This document shows, piece after piece, positions 9,900 through 19,755 of a DNA stretch of 64,000 nucleotides. How positions within the stretch are numbered: position 1 is the stretch's first letter; every line of letters begins with the position of its first letter. This stretch comes from Symbiodinium natans (lineage: Eukaryota > Sar > Dinophyceae > Suessiales > Symbiodiniaceae). Both the position numbers and the translations under genes were made by a program. The notes below the pieces were generated by a model. It did not search any database, was not told the origin of the DNA, and saw nothing but the letters and a program-made list of their open reading frames with translations. The stretch spans positions 165,001 through 229,000 of the forward strand of contig CAJNDS010001291.1 in assembly GCA_905221605.1 (NCBI GenBank), in the 5' to 3' direction.

Positions 9900-11665
9900 C
9901 GCACACTGTCTCGCAAAGGCGGCGCACGCACGTCGCACGTTACAGGATCAAGGCTGGAGCAACTGCCCCGCGTGGAGCATGCTCCTCGAGGGCACTCGCC
10001 CCGCCACACCAGAGGCGCCAGGTGCCGGAGACTGGCCGCGTGGCTGGCAGTGCCACGCGTCGCGGACCCTTTCCGTACGCTTTCGCGATCGTGTCGTGCC
10101 CTCGCCGCCCAGTTCGCGCGCACTTCTTCGCGTTCTTTTTAGAGCAGGCCGGCCCAGGCGGCTTGACCGCATGACCCATGGCTCCGGAGTTCCGACTCCC
10201 AAACTTGCTTCCGAGTCGCCCTGCCGACGGCTGAGGTCCCCATCCGCTTGGCGGACATCCTGGCGCAGGCCCCGGAGGCCCCGCCCAGTAGGTTGGGGTT
10301 GCGGTGAGCGGTCCTTTCACGCCCCCCTCTCCCCGGCCCTATGACGGCATTGACCTAGCGGGCGGAAAAAGGAGCGAGGAAAACCCAAAAAAATGTGGCG
10401 TGGCAGTTAACAAGCCGCCGCTGGGGGTCCCCATTGGGCACGACGAGTACGTCAGGACGCAAGCGCGGGAACGACTGCGCGAGGCTCGGGAGTTCCTGCA
10501 GGCCGTGCCGCGTCTGCCCGACTTGCAGTGTGTGTGGTTGCTCCTGCTGTTCTGAGCTTCGCCGCGGGCGCAGTACCTCTTGCGAAACGTCCCGCCCGAG
10601 CTCGCCGCGGACTCCGCGTGCTCACACGATGATGAGGTTTGGCGCACCCTCCGCGAGCTTTTGGGCGGCCTCGATCCTGGGGACACCGCCAGTCACCAGC
10701 ATGCCCGGGACATCGTTCTTGCCGGCGCGCTTGGGAGGCCTGGGCCTGTTCCCTGCAGAGCGCGTTGGGCTGCGTGGGCGGATGCGTTGCCCGTGTTGCA
10801 GCAGCGGCGCCCCGACGCCGCAGAGCGATGCTTGCAGGAACTCGCGGCCGGTGCGCGAGCAGGGGCGCCCTGCTTGCAGGCGGCGGCGGCGGCCGCGGCA
10901 GACGCCCTTGCCGCCCAGGGCTGTCCTTGGCTTAGTGCTATCCCCGCGCACCCAGCTGCCGAGCTCACACCGGATCTGATGCACCTCGCCCTGCGGCGCC
11001 GCCTCCGACTCCCCTTGCCGATTGCCCGCGCCTGCTGCGGAGGGGATGGCTTGCCAGGCTGCCGCGGGCGTTGATGCGTTGGGGGACCACTTCGCGGCTT
11101 GTCCGCGCACCGGTCATCACCGGTCTTTTAGCACGACGAGGCTTCGTGCAGGTCGCGCGCGAGGCTGTCGGCCCGGCAGGGCGGGTGGTACCGCAGCAGT
11201 GGCTTACCGATACAACTGCTGTGGGCGTGCGGCTGGATGACCGACAGCGCCTTGATCTCGTCATCTATGGCGCAACCATGCGCAACCCAGCGTGGCGAAG
11301 CCCTCTGCTGTGACGCGAGCGTCTCGGGCGGCATGGCAGACCCACCCGCGGCGCCGCTGACCGCGACGGTGCCGCACTAGAGGCCGCTGCACGACGCAAA
11401 CATGCGCGCTACCCTGAACTTTCCCTCGGGGGGCCACAGCGCCTGTGCGTGTTGGCTGCCAAAGTCGGAGGGTGCTGGAACGACGAGTCCCAACGTGTGC
11501 TCAAGCAGCTCATCCGACTGAGCGCACGCCGAGCACCTGGCGTCCTTCGAGCGGCCGCCGGCCAAGGCTGGGCGCGCCGGAGGCCCGCTTCGCGGCAGAC
11601 AGCGAGCCAGGCCACCTCGACGAGTTTCGCCCTCCTAGCCAGCAGCCCGATGCGCGTGCAAGCTA
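9900..11665 (+). pseudogene. Reverse-transcriptase element, middle to C-terminal half
   Basis: Blocks follow in several frames. 9940-10185 has WPRGWQCHASRTLSVRFRDR. 10395-10555 has KPPLGVPIGHDEYVRTQARE and LPDLQCVWLLLLF before a stop. 10580-11072 has NVPPELAADSACSHDDEVWR, ARWAADALPV-type and HLALRRRLRLPLPIARACCG. 11071-11313 has VVPQQWLTDTTAVGV and LDLVIYGAT. 11370-11600 has the C-terminal end. In the intact order, inferred by comparison with the minus copy at 11.4-12.3 kb, the HASRT block should follow the ADALPV block, so this copy is rearranged as well as frameshifted. A Cys/His segment (ALGDHFAACPRTG, about 11074-11112) may match the zinc-knuckle-like C-terminus of LINE-type proteins. Confidence 0.6.
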
Positions 11666-12330
11666 GAGCATGGTCGCCCCACGCGTCGAGCCTTCTGCCA
11701 CATCCGTGGCCCGACTGACCGCATTCGTCCGGGCCCAGCGGCAAGAGCAGGCGGAGCCGTCGATGCAAAGCTATCAGCATCACGTCTGGCGGGAACCAGG
11801 CCGCCGCGGTGAGCAAGCTCCAGGGCCGGCAGCAGCACGCGTTCGCGAAGGTAGGTGGTGCGAGTACGCGACGCATGGAACTGCCAGCCGTGGGGCCAAT
11901 CACCAGGACCTGCGTCCCCCGCCGGAGATGCGCCAGTCGTCACGGAAGGACCCCCAAGTGGGGCAGGTTGGGGCAGGCATGCCAACCTTCCGTTCGCAGC
12001 AGGTTGGCTGCGTCCTGAGCTGCGCGCAGGGCCGCGGGAAGGCATCTACGCATGTGCGCGCGAGGCCTGGCTGCCTGGCACTCCGGTGCCCCTGCGTGTC
12101 CGCCCACGCTCCCCAACACGCCGCCGGCGCCGTGCGAACAGCGGATTGCAAACCCAACCCTCCAAGCCCTGCGGGCAAAGTGAGGGGGTCGCCGCCGTCG
12201 CGTGCCTCAGCATACGGACGGATGATCTTGGGCGGGACATTGCGCAGAGCGTTTGGCACGCGTGCTCGCACACGTGAGCAGGAGGAGCCATGCACACGGG
12301 GCATCACTGGGTGCCGGATTTTTTGCATGT
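11400..12330 (-). pseudogene. Reverse-transcriptase element, C-terminal half in correct order
   Basis: Read from 12330 downward, the minus strand gives LPAGLGGLGLQSAVRTAPAA and CWGAWAD, then CPTWGS, then WPHGWQFHASRTRTTYLRER and VLLPALELAH, then LIALHRRLRLLLPLGPDECG, GRRLDAWGDHALACTRIGLL and ARRAKLVEVAW. It ends in a C-terminal tail that overlaps the tail of the + strand copy near 11.4-11.65 kb. The frames change at least twice. The block order gives the likely original arrangement and serves as the reference for judging the scrambled + copy. The C-x-x-x-x-x-C-G...D-H-A-L-A-C pattern is preserved. Confidence 0.65.
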
Positions 12331-12433
12331 TTTTTCCGCAGCATGTCCTCGCGGTCGGGGGTCGGGGGGGACGGGCCTCACCGCCGCGGCGGCACGCGGC
12401 TTGCGGGCCGCATGAACGTGAATGAGAACAGGT

Positions 12434-12890
12434 TCAAGTTCCAGCGCTCCCCATCTGGGCGCTTGGCGATGGAGAGTGTAGCACCAGCTTGTCGCGTGTC
12501 AATGCTGAGGCCAGAGTCATGTCGCAGCACAATGTTTCGCCGAGCTGTGTGGCGCTGTAGGCCACGACGTCGAGCGATTCGTCCAGGTCAACGCCCGGCG
12601 CCGGCGTCCGAGCAAGCCACTGCAGCAGGACGACCTGGCCCTTTGACTGCCCGGATCCCGCATGTCCCAGCGGCTTGGGCGGGCGGACCGGTGCGCGCGG
12701 GCAGGCTGTCACTGTAGACAGTGTCAGTGGCGCCACAGCCGTGTCCTTGTGCCCCGCACCTGCCCGACGCAACAGGCAATGGCACGCGCAATCGCTGCAT
12801 GCTGTCTGGTGTCAATGTCGTCCCCGACTGGCGAGGACAGCGCGCGGCCCGGACTGCGAACGCATATTGGGCTAACACAACCTTCATGGC
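12434..12890 (-). pseudogene. Reverse-transcriptase element, third C-terminal fragment
   Basis: The minus strand carries LTPDSMQ, RLRVPLPVASGRCGAQGHGC, then VVLLQWLARTPAPGVDLDES and TQLGETLCCDMTLASALTR. These are the same C-terminal blocks as in the neighbouring copies, with deletions between them. It lies upstream, in the minus-strand sense, of the 11.4-12.3 kb copy. Confidence 0.6.
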
Positions 12891-13873
12891 CGCTCGGGGC
12901 TCCTCCCAAGCATGGCTAGAGTCTCACTCCTGAGGAACTTCAGCACACAGCCACGATTCTCAATCCCTGAGGCTGAACCGAGGGCAGGGGCCACAGGCAC
13001 TGCAACCCACAAATGAGGAGATGGGGTCAAGGAGAAGCCCGCTGAGGTTTCAAATGGGAAACTCGCCTCAGCGAGCCATTGTCGGCCTAGCAATTCGCTG
13101 TTTACTGCGAGTAGGTTAGAAGGCTATTTGGTCAGCTTTTATTGGCTCAAATGGGTTTCATGAGATTTTGGTCTTGCGGCTGCATATGCCTGACGTCCTT
13201 ACTTCATGAAGTATGTTCGCCCCTTGATCAAATGGCACATCATCTGCAACCGCCATTTCCAGAGCAGACTCGATTGCAACGCCATGTGTCGGGCGGGGAC
13301 ATCCTATGACTTTGCGGTTGTTGCTCCGGTGCCCGGAACCATCCTCAATCGCATTGATGCTGTTTACCGACGCCAGTTAGGACACGAACATGGCCGATGT
13401 GTGTTGTGTTTGAAGAAGACAATTAAGCTTCGCTGACTGCACTGCCGCGCGGGATTCAGGATTCGGAGTTTGCTAGCTTTGTTTGAAACTCGGTTGGTGC
13501 AGTGAACCGTTGAACCTCCCGGAACTTGGAATGGTTTCTGTTGCGGTATAGATTACAATCAACGAACAAACATTGAACAAACAAATCAATGATGCTGAGG
13601 GCGTGTTGGAGCTTTGTGGCTGCGACGTGCTGTTGCCGAGCGTGGATGCCGTCTCTGAGGCAAAGATTTGCTGCACTTGCTTGTGGATCCCATGCAATGC
13701 TTGTCTTCAGGGTTTGTAGGTGTGAACCTCTGCATGTGTGCATGTATGCAGCTTTTGCCTCGAGTTTAAAACGACGCCGAATGCATTTTCAACGTGACAC
13801 TCGCAGCATTCGACCGACGTGGAGAGAGGTCGTTGATCTGGCACCCGAGTGGAGAGTGTGAAAAACAAGCGCC
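12891..13873. other. Intergenic / 5' flank of the acrylyl-CoA reductase gene
   Basis: I see no gene here. A 90-residue frame at 13589-13861 ends just before the reductase start codon and has no family match. Dinoflagellate genes rarely carry recognisable core promoter motifs, and I find none. Confidence 0.4.
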
Positions 13874-16800
13874 ATGGCGGCTGGATCATTCCGCGCATGC
13901 TGGATAGATAAGGAAGGGGCCAGCCTACAAATGGAACTGAAACAGGTTCCGTTCGAGGAGCTGTCAACAGGCGAGGAGTACATCCGTGTCAAAGTCGAGT
14001 TTTCCGGCGTCAACTACAAAGATGGCATGGCAATCTGTGGCATTTATGGCGTTGTCGAAAAGCTGCCCCTCATTACAGGCATTGATTTTGTGGGAGTTGT
14101 TGATGAGACAAAGGCTGGGTTTCAGAAGGGAGACCGCGTGATTATGACCGGGTATGACACTTGGATGTTTTTGAGGCCCTGCCACCTCGATAAATTCTCA
14201 ATTTTTTCAAACTCAAAAATGAAAGTTGACCGAGGAAATGGGTCAAAAGTTCCACGGTGGTCATGCCGAATACGCTTCAGTCAAAGCTGCATGGTTGGTT
14301 CCGCTGCCAGAGACCCTGGCCCCGATTGATGCAATGACCATTGGCACCTCGGCTCAGCATATGTCCGCGGGGTTCGGGGAGGGATAGTCGGAGCATGTCG
14401 GCATTGCAGTGTGGCCGAAAAATAAGGCGAGTGTTGCGTGCTGTGTCCCGATAGGAACTGCCGGCTTCACGGCGGCCTTGTGCATAAAGGCTGGCAAGGG
14501 CTCATGGCAAAACATGACGTGCCAGGAAAACGATGAAGGTGTTACATGGGGTGAAAACCAGCGCCTTTGTCATGATGTGATGGTTCTTGCATGTTTTTAC
14601 AACGACTGCCAGTGCTCCTGAGCACGCTGAACAGTCATGCTCATTCGTTTGTTTCTACACACGCAGGCTTTAGAAGACAGCGGGTTCGACAAGACGAATC
14701 TTTGGTCGGCAAGACCCAAGGTCCCCCCCCACTCCCCACCCCCTTGCCCGGCCCAAAATTGGGGTTATGGAGGGGTAGTGCTGGAGCTTGAGGGGTCATT
14801 CTTCGCTGCGGGCCTGTGTTTCACGTGTTTGTCATTTTGGAGCTGCATGGTTTGGGGTTCCCCATGGCCTGCGAAATTTGTTGCCCTGCAGTATGGCTGG
14901 TCTGCAAAAACCACATCTATCGCCAACTTTATGCGCGCCCAACAGTGTATGCATGCAGCAAAGCACGGAGCCTGTCAAGGCAGGCACGTTCTCTCTTTGT
15001 ATGGTTGGGTCGTGGCACTATTTTGGACTGGCTGGTCATCAGGCCAAGGTATGAAATGCTTGCAGGGCCAGGAGGTTGTCGTGCGCTCAGGATTTTTTGT
15101 GTGACCACAGGAAGCCCATTCTCGTCACTGGCGCTGATGGCGGCGTGGGCAGCGTGGCAGTGTACCTGCTGGCTCAGAAAGGCCGGCGGGCGGCTAAGGG
15201 CAGCTTGATACCTGCTCTACAATTATACCAAATGCGTCAAAAGTAGCAGCTGCTTCGTGTGCACCTAAGCCTTGAGATTGCCGTTGCCAAAATGAGTCCC
15301 ACCCGGTCTCGCCGAGGCTGTAAAGTGGCGGCTTGCACTCGCTGGAAGGATACCGAAGCACGGCTTCGGAAACTAGGCGCCCAAACTCTTGAACAAGTTG
15401 TTACTGTTGATTTGGGTTGTCCCGCGAAAAGTTTTTGCCCGGGCAAAGCTTGCATGGAGCAGCAGATCTTCGGATTTCAGAACCGTCACCGACATAGCAA
15501 GTGTGGCAGTTGAAGGCCTTGGCCAGTCTCGAATTGCGGGATTTTGCGGTCGAGTTTAAGTGAACGCGTTGTGTGTCTCACCGAGGTGCAACGGAGATCG
15601 TTCCAGCTCTCAGTACTGACAGCATCCCGGCTCAGTACCGACAGTTGACAACCTTGGATTCACTGCCGGGTCGTCAGCTTGATTGCATTCCGCGTGAAGA
15701 CCTAAGCCCTCCGGTCTTAAGTGCAGAGTCCTCGAGATGTAATTTGCATTTTGCTTCTGGAGTTTCCTTCCGGGTACAGTGCGAGAAAACCACTGAATGG
15801 CACTCGAATAGCATGGCTAACAGGACCTCCCCAGTGCCTATGTATCCTAAGCCCGAAATCATTTGAAACCGCCGGAACCCAATGCCCTGACCCAGGCAAA
15901 GCTCTTGATGAGCAGAAGTGGGGCGGGGCGATTGATGCGGCCGACTATGAATTGGCTTCAGGGCCAGGTAGGGGTGTAGAGAGACAACATTTCGCCTTTC
16001 TGGAGCTTGGTGACACTGGTTCATGGTGTGTCATTCTCAATCCAGCATTTGTTGCGGGATTTTATCAGCCTATCCTGGGATAGCTGAGGTGGTTGGCGGC
16101 CCCACAATCCCAACCATTTGTTCGCAGATGGCCTATGGCTGCACCCTTGCGACTTGTGGAGTCGCTGGCGGGCCTGCGATCAAGACCACTGTTTACCCAT
16201 TCATCATCCGTGGCGCCGAGGCTTTGAACAAAGGAGTGGTGGTCTGATGGGGAAACTCCTGCTTTACAAGCAAGACCCCGATAAGTCTGAATCCATCTCA
16301 ATCTCCAAGCCACATGCTGTGACAGTGGCTTGGAAGCCAATTCCAGAGCACCCAGGTGTGAAGCTCTACGGCGTGGACTCGGTTTTCGCCTCCACCGAGG
16401 ATCGCAAGCTCGTGTGGTCCGACCTGGCAAAGGTTCCACCAGAGGCCGTCAGACTCAGTCACAAAGGGCATGTGAAGGGTTTGAAGGGATGGAGCCCTGA
16501 AGACAACGACTGGGATTGGCATCGCTCGAGGGCGCTTGCCCATGAACAACTTGGCAGATCAACGCGGTGGTTGCTATCGCCAAATCAAAGGTCTGACGAA
16601 AACATGCACTTGTTTCCCTTGAGGTGCTGTCTGTTGCAGGTGTGGCGGGAGATGCGCAAAGAGGTGGCGATGGACGACCTTCAAGAGGCAGCGGAGTCCT
16701 GTGAAGTGCTGCTCTTGAATTCTCAACCCGCGGCCATGTTCCAACCCGCCGACAAGTCAAAGGGCTGTTACCACCTCAATAAGGCCGAAGCCTCAAGGCC

Positions 16801-17021
16801 TTTTAAAAGAGTGCCCACTGCGAGTGTCGGGATTTCGCAGGTTTACGTTCGAGGCTTTGCACTTTGCAAGCAACAGTTTCAGCACCAGGGCACACACATG
16901 AGAATCAACCTTGAAGGTGGCCACGCAGATCCTGGCTGGGAAGATTCGTGGGCGCGTAGTGGTGACCCTGGTTCTGCATCTGAACACCTTTATAACCAGC
17001 ACCCAAAGACAAGAACGCTGA
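13874..17021 (+). CDS. acuI-like: Acrylyl-CoA reductase, AcuI/YhdH family (11 exons)
   Basis: This is a zinc-free MDR-family NADPH-dependent reductase; bacterial members reduce acryloyl-CoA to propionyl-CoA. Exons by homology are 13874-14155, 14235-14343, 14455-14489, 14667-14704, 15111-15181, 15317-15415, 15896-15939, 16089-16220, 16364-16447, about 16640-16693 and about 16929-17021. The joined protein is near 346 residues (bacterial AcuI about 324). It has SGVNYKD (residues 44-50), PLITGIDFVG, the nucleotide-binding loop GADGGVGS (15130-15153), KLGA, WGGAID, YGCTLATCGVAGG, PFIIRGAE, YGVDSV and the terminal ILAGKIRGRVVVTL. Several joins reproduce the bacterial spacing exactly. Donors are GA, GC, GC, GT, GC, GT, GC, GC and GT; the tenth junction is uncertain. 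The start is the first ATG of the homologous frame (GCCATGG). There is no N-terminal extension, so a cytosolic enzyme is likely. The CoA-transferase gene follows 4.2 kb downstream. Confidence 0.9.
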
Positions 17022-17116
17022 ACAAGCCTTAAGCCTTAGGCCTGAGAACGCGTCTCGCATTACAGCTTGTTGCCAAAAAATCGCAAGTAAAAGAGGGTTG
17101 AGAAGGAAATGCCAGA

Positions 17117-17177
17117 TCCGCTATAGCTGGTTAGGATGCTCGGCCCTCACCCGAGCGACCCCCGTCCCGGTGGCGGA
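17117..17177 (+). pseudogene. tRNA-Glu(CTC)-like sequence lacking the T loop
   Basis: TCCGCTA at the 5' end pairs with TGGCGGA at the 3' end (six Watson-Crick pairs and one wobble). A D-arm (TAGCTGGTTAGGATGC) follows. A perfect five-pair anticodon stem (CTCGG/CCGAG) then closes a CCCTCAC loop with anticodon CTC. The T-arm is collapsed: only CCCCCGTCCCGG remains, so the whole is 61 bases instead of about 72. The B-box promoter and T loop are missing, which argues for a pseudogene. Confidence 0.6.
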
Positions 17178-17297
17178 AGTTTTTGACCGCCGAGCTGTTT
17201 GTCTTTCGCTTTGTCTCTTTCGCTGATTTGTTGTTCCTTTCTTAACACGAAAGAAAAGAAGACATGTTGTGCTTCTCATGTCATACAAGCCTTGCAC

Positions 17298-17372
17298 ACA
17301 AGTGCCGGATTGGAACCCACGACCTCCCGCTTACTGAGCGGGTGCTCTCCCAGCTAAAGAGGCTAGTGCTGG
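17298..17372 (-). pseudogene. tRNA-like sequence with intact B box
   Basis: On the minus strand CTTTAGCTGGGAGAGCAC is followed by a five-pair stem CCCGC/GCGGG around TCAGTAA, then GGAGGTCGTGGGTTCCAATCC. This matches a D-arm, an anticodon arm and a T-arm with a B box. The D loop is shortened, position 33 is C instead of U, and the acceptor stem does not pair, so it is not a functional tRNA. It could be a tRNA relic or the head of a tRNA-derived SINE. It lies 120 bases from the tRNA-Glu-like relic. Confidence 0.5.
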
Positions 17373-17612
17373 CCCAGTCATGCATGCTCCTTCTATTGGT
17401 GGGGCGTGCAGAACCTGGTATAAATGAAGCAACATGTGTCAACAAGGGACAAGTCGGAGGTTGCTGGTTAGAAGCCATCTTCTTGTTCTTGTCATGTTAA
17501 AACCACATCTTATAAAGTGCATGAGACTCTGGAAAAAAGTTATCTTGGGACAGTTTTTGAGACCTCGAACATCACCATGCAATAGCCCGGCCCCGTGCTT
17601 GGCGGCTTGGCC

Positions 17613-18536
17613 ATGCTTCGCATCACGCTGCTTTCCGGGGAAGAGCTGGCGAGCCTTCCTTTGACGGAGCTGAGCGATGTGAAGGCCTTGAAGCAGCGAC
17701 TGCATCAGCAGCACGGCCTGCCGCCACGCTTCAGGCAAAGGCTTTTTCATGATGGAAGTCTTTTGGATGATGACTTCCAGCTGGACACAGCGATGGATCT
17801 GCAGGCTGTGACAACGGCGTTGAACGCAACTTCGGAGGAGTGCCCAGAGCTGTGCGAGGCGGCAGCTTCTGGCCGAGTGGCTCAGGCAGGGTGTCCGCTG
17901 CTGACAGCCGAGCAACGACCTCTCCTGAAAAAAACCTCAAGCCTTAAGCTCGCGAATGAAGCAAAACACAACTACTAAGCCTGGGAACCCTTCTGCTGAG
18001 CATCCTCCCGAAGCAGCCCTCAGGTTGAAGCTCTGCTGCAGCTCCCCATGAACCCGGATGCTCCAGATGAGGAGGGCAGTACGCCATTGATGAGGGCGTC
18101 GAAGAACGGCCGCGTGGATATCGCACAATTGCTCCTGGAAGCCGGTGCTGAGAAGGATTTGTGCGACCAAGGCGGTTTTACAGCGCTGATATATGCAGCT
18201 CTCCGCGGACACGCTCAAGTCGTACAGTTGCTGCTGTTGGAAGGCGCTCAGAAGGATGTTGCTGATTATCGGGGCAGTACAGCGCTGATGCAGGCAGCAT
18301 ACAACGGTCATTCTTCGGCCGTGCGGTTGCTGCTTCAGGCCGGTGCCCAAGTGGATGCGCGTGACAATGGGGGCGACACGGCGCTGATGGATGCAACTCG
18401 TGGCGGTCATGCCGCAATCGTTCGGTTGCTCCTGGAGGCCGGCGCCGACAAGGATTTGTGCAACAACGAGGGACGTACGGCGCTGATGATGGCAACGGCA
18501 CCCGAAATCCAACGATTGCTGGAGGCCGGTGCATAA
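17613..18536 (+). CDS. Ubiquitin-like / ankyrin-repeat protein (2 exons)
   Basis: Exon 1 is 17613-17885 and exon 2 is 18024-18536; the intron is 138 bases with a GC donor (GCAGGG) and an AG|G acceptor. The predicted protein is 261 residues. Residues 1-70 form a ubiquitin-like fold (MLRITLLSGEELASLPLTEL, then LKQRLHQQHGLPPRFRQRLF), with no C-terminal Gly-Gly for conjugation. From about residue 78 there are five to six ankyrin repeats of 32-33 residues, with cores such as GSTPLMRASKNGRVDIAQLL and GDTALMDATRGGHAAIVRLL; the last repeat is truncated before the stop. Proteins of this layout are numerous in Symbiodiniaceae; the partner is unknown. CTCAGG occurs at both ends of the intron. A second ATG, 18 bases upstream in frame at 17595, is possible but is not needed for the fold. 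Confidence 0.88.
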
Positions 18537-18627
18537 CATGACCTTAGGCAGCGGCTGCAGAGCTGCAATATGGTTGGACAAGTTGAGGGAGTATCTTGAC
18601 GGTTGAGGGGTAGCTAGCAGTTATATG

Positions 18628-19210
18628 TAATCCGAGCTCCTGTTTAATTGGGGGGGGGGGCCCCCCCCCCCCCACAATAAGGAAGGCAGGGTTCCGCAAT
18701 AGTTGGACCATGGCCCCGTCAGATTCCAGAAAACCGAAGCCCCGGCTTCCTTAAAGTTTTTCCTTTTAAGAACTTTTAAGCTTTAAGGCTTCTTTAAAGA
18801 CTACAGGACCGGGGCTCCCCACGGGCCAGGGCCTCCCATAATTCTGGCCCCGTTCTATTAATGTGACTCCGCCTTTCCCGGCCAGAGCCCGTAAGGGGTA
18901 GCTCAGGAAAGAATGAAATTTTCTGTCCTCCAGTAAGCAATCACATAAGAAATCCTTGCTTTCTGAAGGCCCTCAGCTTCCAGAAAACCGAAGCCCCGGC
19001 TTAGCAGATGTTTCACATCGACCCAAACATCCCTGCAGAAGAAAAAAGCTTTCCGAAAGGCAGAGTTTCAAAATTTGACAACCCCCCCAAAAGCAATTTC
19101 GTTTGGCCCACACGAAATCCATCGTAATGGAAAGTAGTCTTCCGGCGGGAATCCGGGCAAAAAAAATTTCTTTAATTTTGGGGGGTTTAATTAAACAGGA
19201 GCTCGGATTA
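18628..19210. mobile_element. 583-base element with perfect 22-base terminal inverted repeats (MITE-like)
   Basis: The left end 18628-18649 starts TAATCCGAGCTCCTG and ends TTTAATT. The right end 19189-19210 is its exact reverse complement. TA at both outer ends could be a TA target duplication, as for Tc1/mariner-type insertions, or part of the repeat. Inside lie a G11C13 palindrome (18650-18673), the direct repeat at 18724-18748 and 18978-19002, and a fold-prone stretch rich in TTTAAAG/CTTTAA (18750-18800). There is no coding capacity, so it would be a non-autonomous element. It sits between the ubiquitin/ankyrin gene and the next exon-like frame. Confidence 0.8.
18724..19002. repeat. 25-base direct repeat inside the inverted-repeat element
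   Basis: TTCCAGAAAACCGAAGCCCC followed by GGCTT occurs identically at 18724-18748 and 18978-19002, 254 bases apart. This suggests internal duplication within the element. Confidence 0.85.
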
Positions 19211-19353
19211 GAATTCGAACTAGTGTAGTTAAGTCATTGGGCATGTTTAGCTACAGGTGTAGTTTGGTTGCTCGAGGTGTAGCTACTTGCTGAGTCCGTT
19301 GAGCGTTTAATGAATTCTGAAAGCAAAGTGTAACTCTAAGCCCAAAACCCTGG

Positions 19354-19755
19354 ATGAACCGACAAGTAAGGCGGAGGCTGCCTGTCAGAAGCTCTGAACC
19401 CCCTGAACCTGAGTCGCTGCCACACCTTTACATCCCCGTGCTTGAATGGTTTTTTCTCGACTTCTCTTTTGGATCCTGGGCTCGTGCGGCTCGGGATTGG
19501 AAAAAGCCTCAAACCCTAAGCCCATTTTCTGTCCCTGCCCCGGTGCAGGGTTGGAGAACGGCTCGTGTCCCACATGAGCTCACGTTCGACGAGCTCCAAA
19601 CCCAATTCCAACGGTACAAGGCCGGCAGTATCTCTGATGAGTACGTGCTGCAAACGTGGGGCGAAGCGACGCTGGAGCTCATGCAAGCGCAGTTGATGGT
19701 CGAGACAGCTGAGACGGTGATGGTGAAGCCCGATGCGACACTTCGCCAAGAGTGA
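19354..19755 (+). CDS. Hypothetical protein, probable terminal exon
   Basis: The most convincing part is 19551-19755, after a good acceptor (CCCCGGTGCAG|G). It encodes GWRTARVPHELTFDELQTQF, QRYKAGSISDEYVLQTWGEA and TLELMQAQLMVETAETVMVK before a TGA. It is an amphipathic, helix-rich segment with unbiased codon use. The part before 19550 of the open frame looks like intron. I recognise no family. Confidence 0.35.
   Translation: MNRQVRRRLPVRSSEPPEPESLPHLYIPVLEWFFLDFSFGSWARAARDWKKPQTLSPFSVPAPVQGWRTARVPHELTFDELQTQFQRYKAGSISDEYVLQTWGEATLELMQAQLMVETAETVMVKPDATLRQE

Noticed and set aside
13130-13152. Possible spliced-leader relic (TTTTATTGGCTCAAA) upstream of the reductase
   Set aside because: It needs an insertion and several mismatches, and lies over 700 bases before the start codon; not better than chance.
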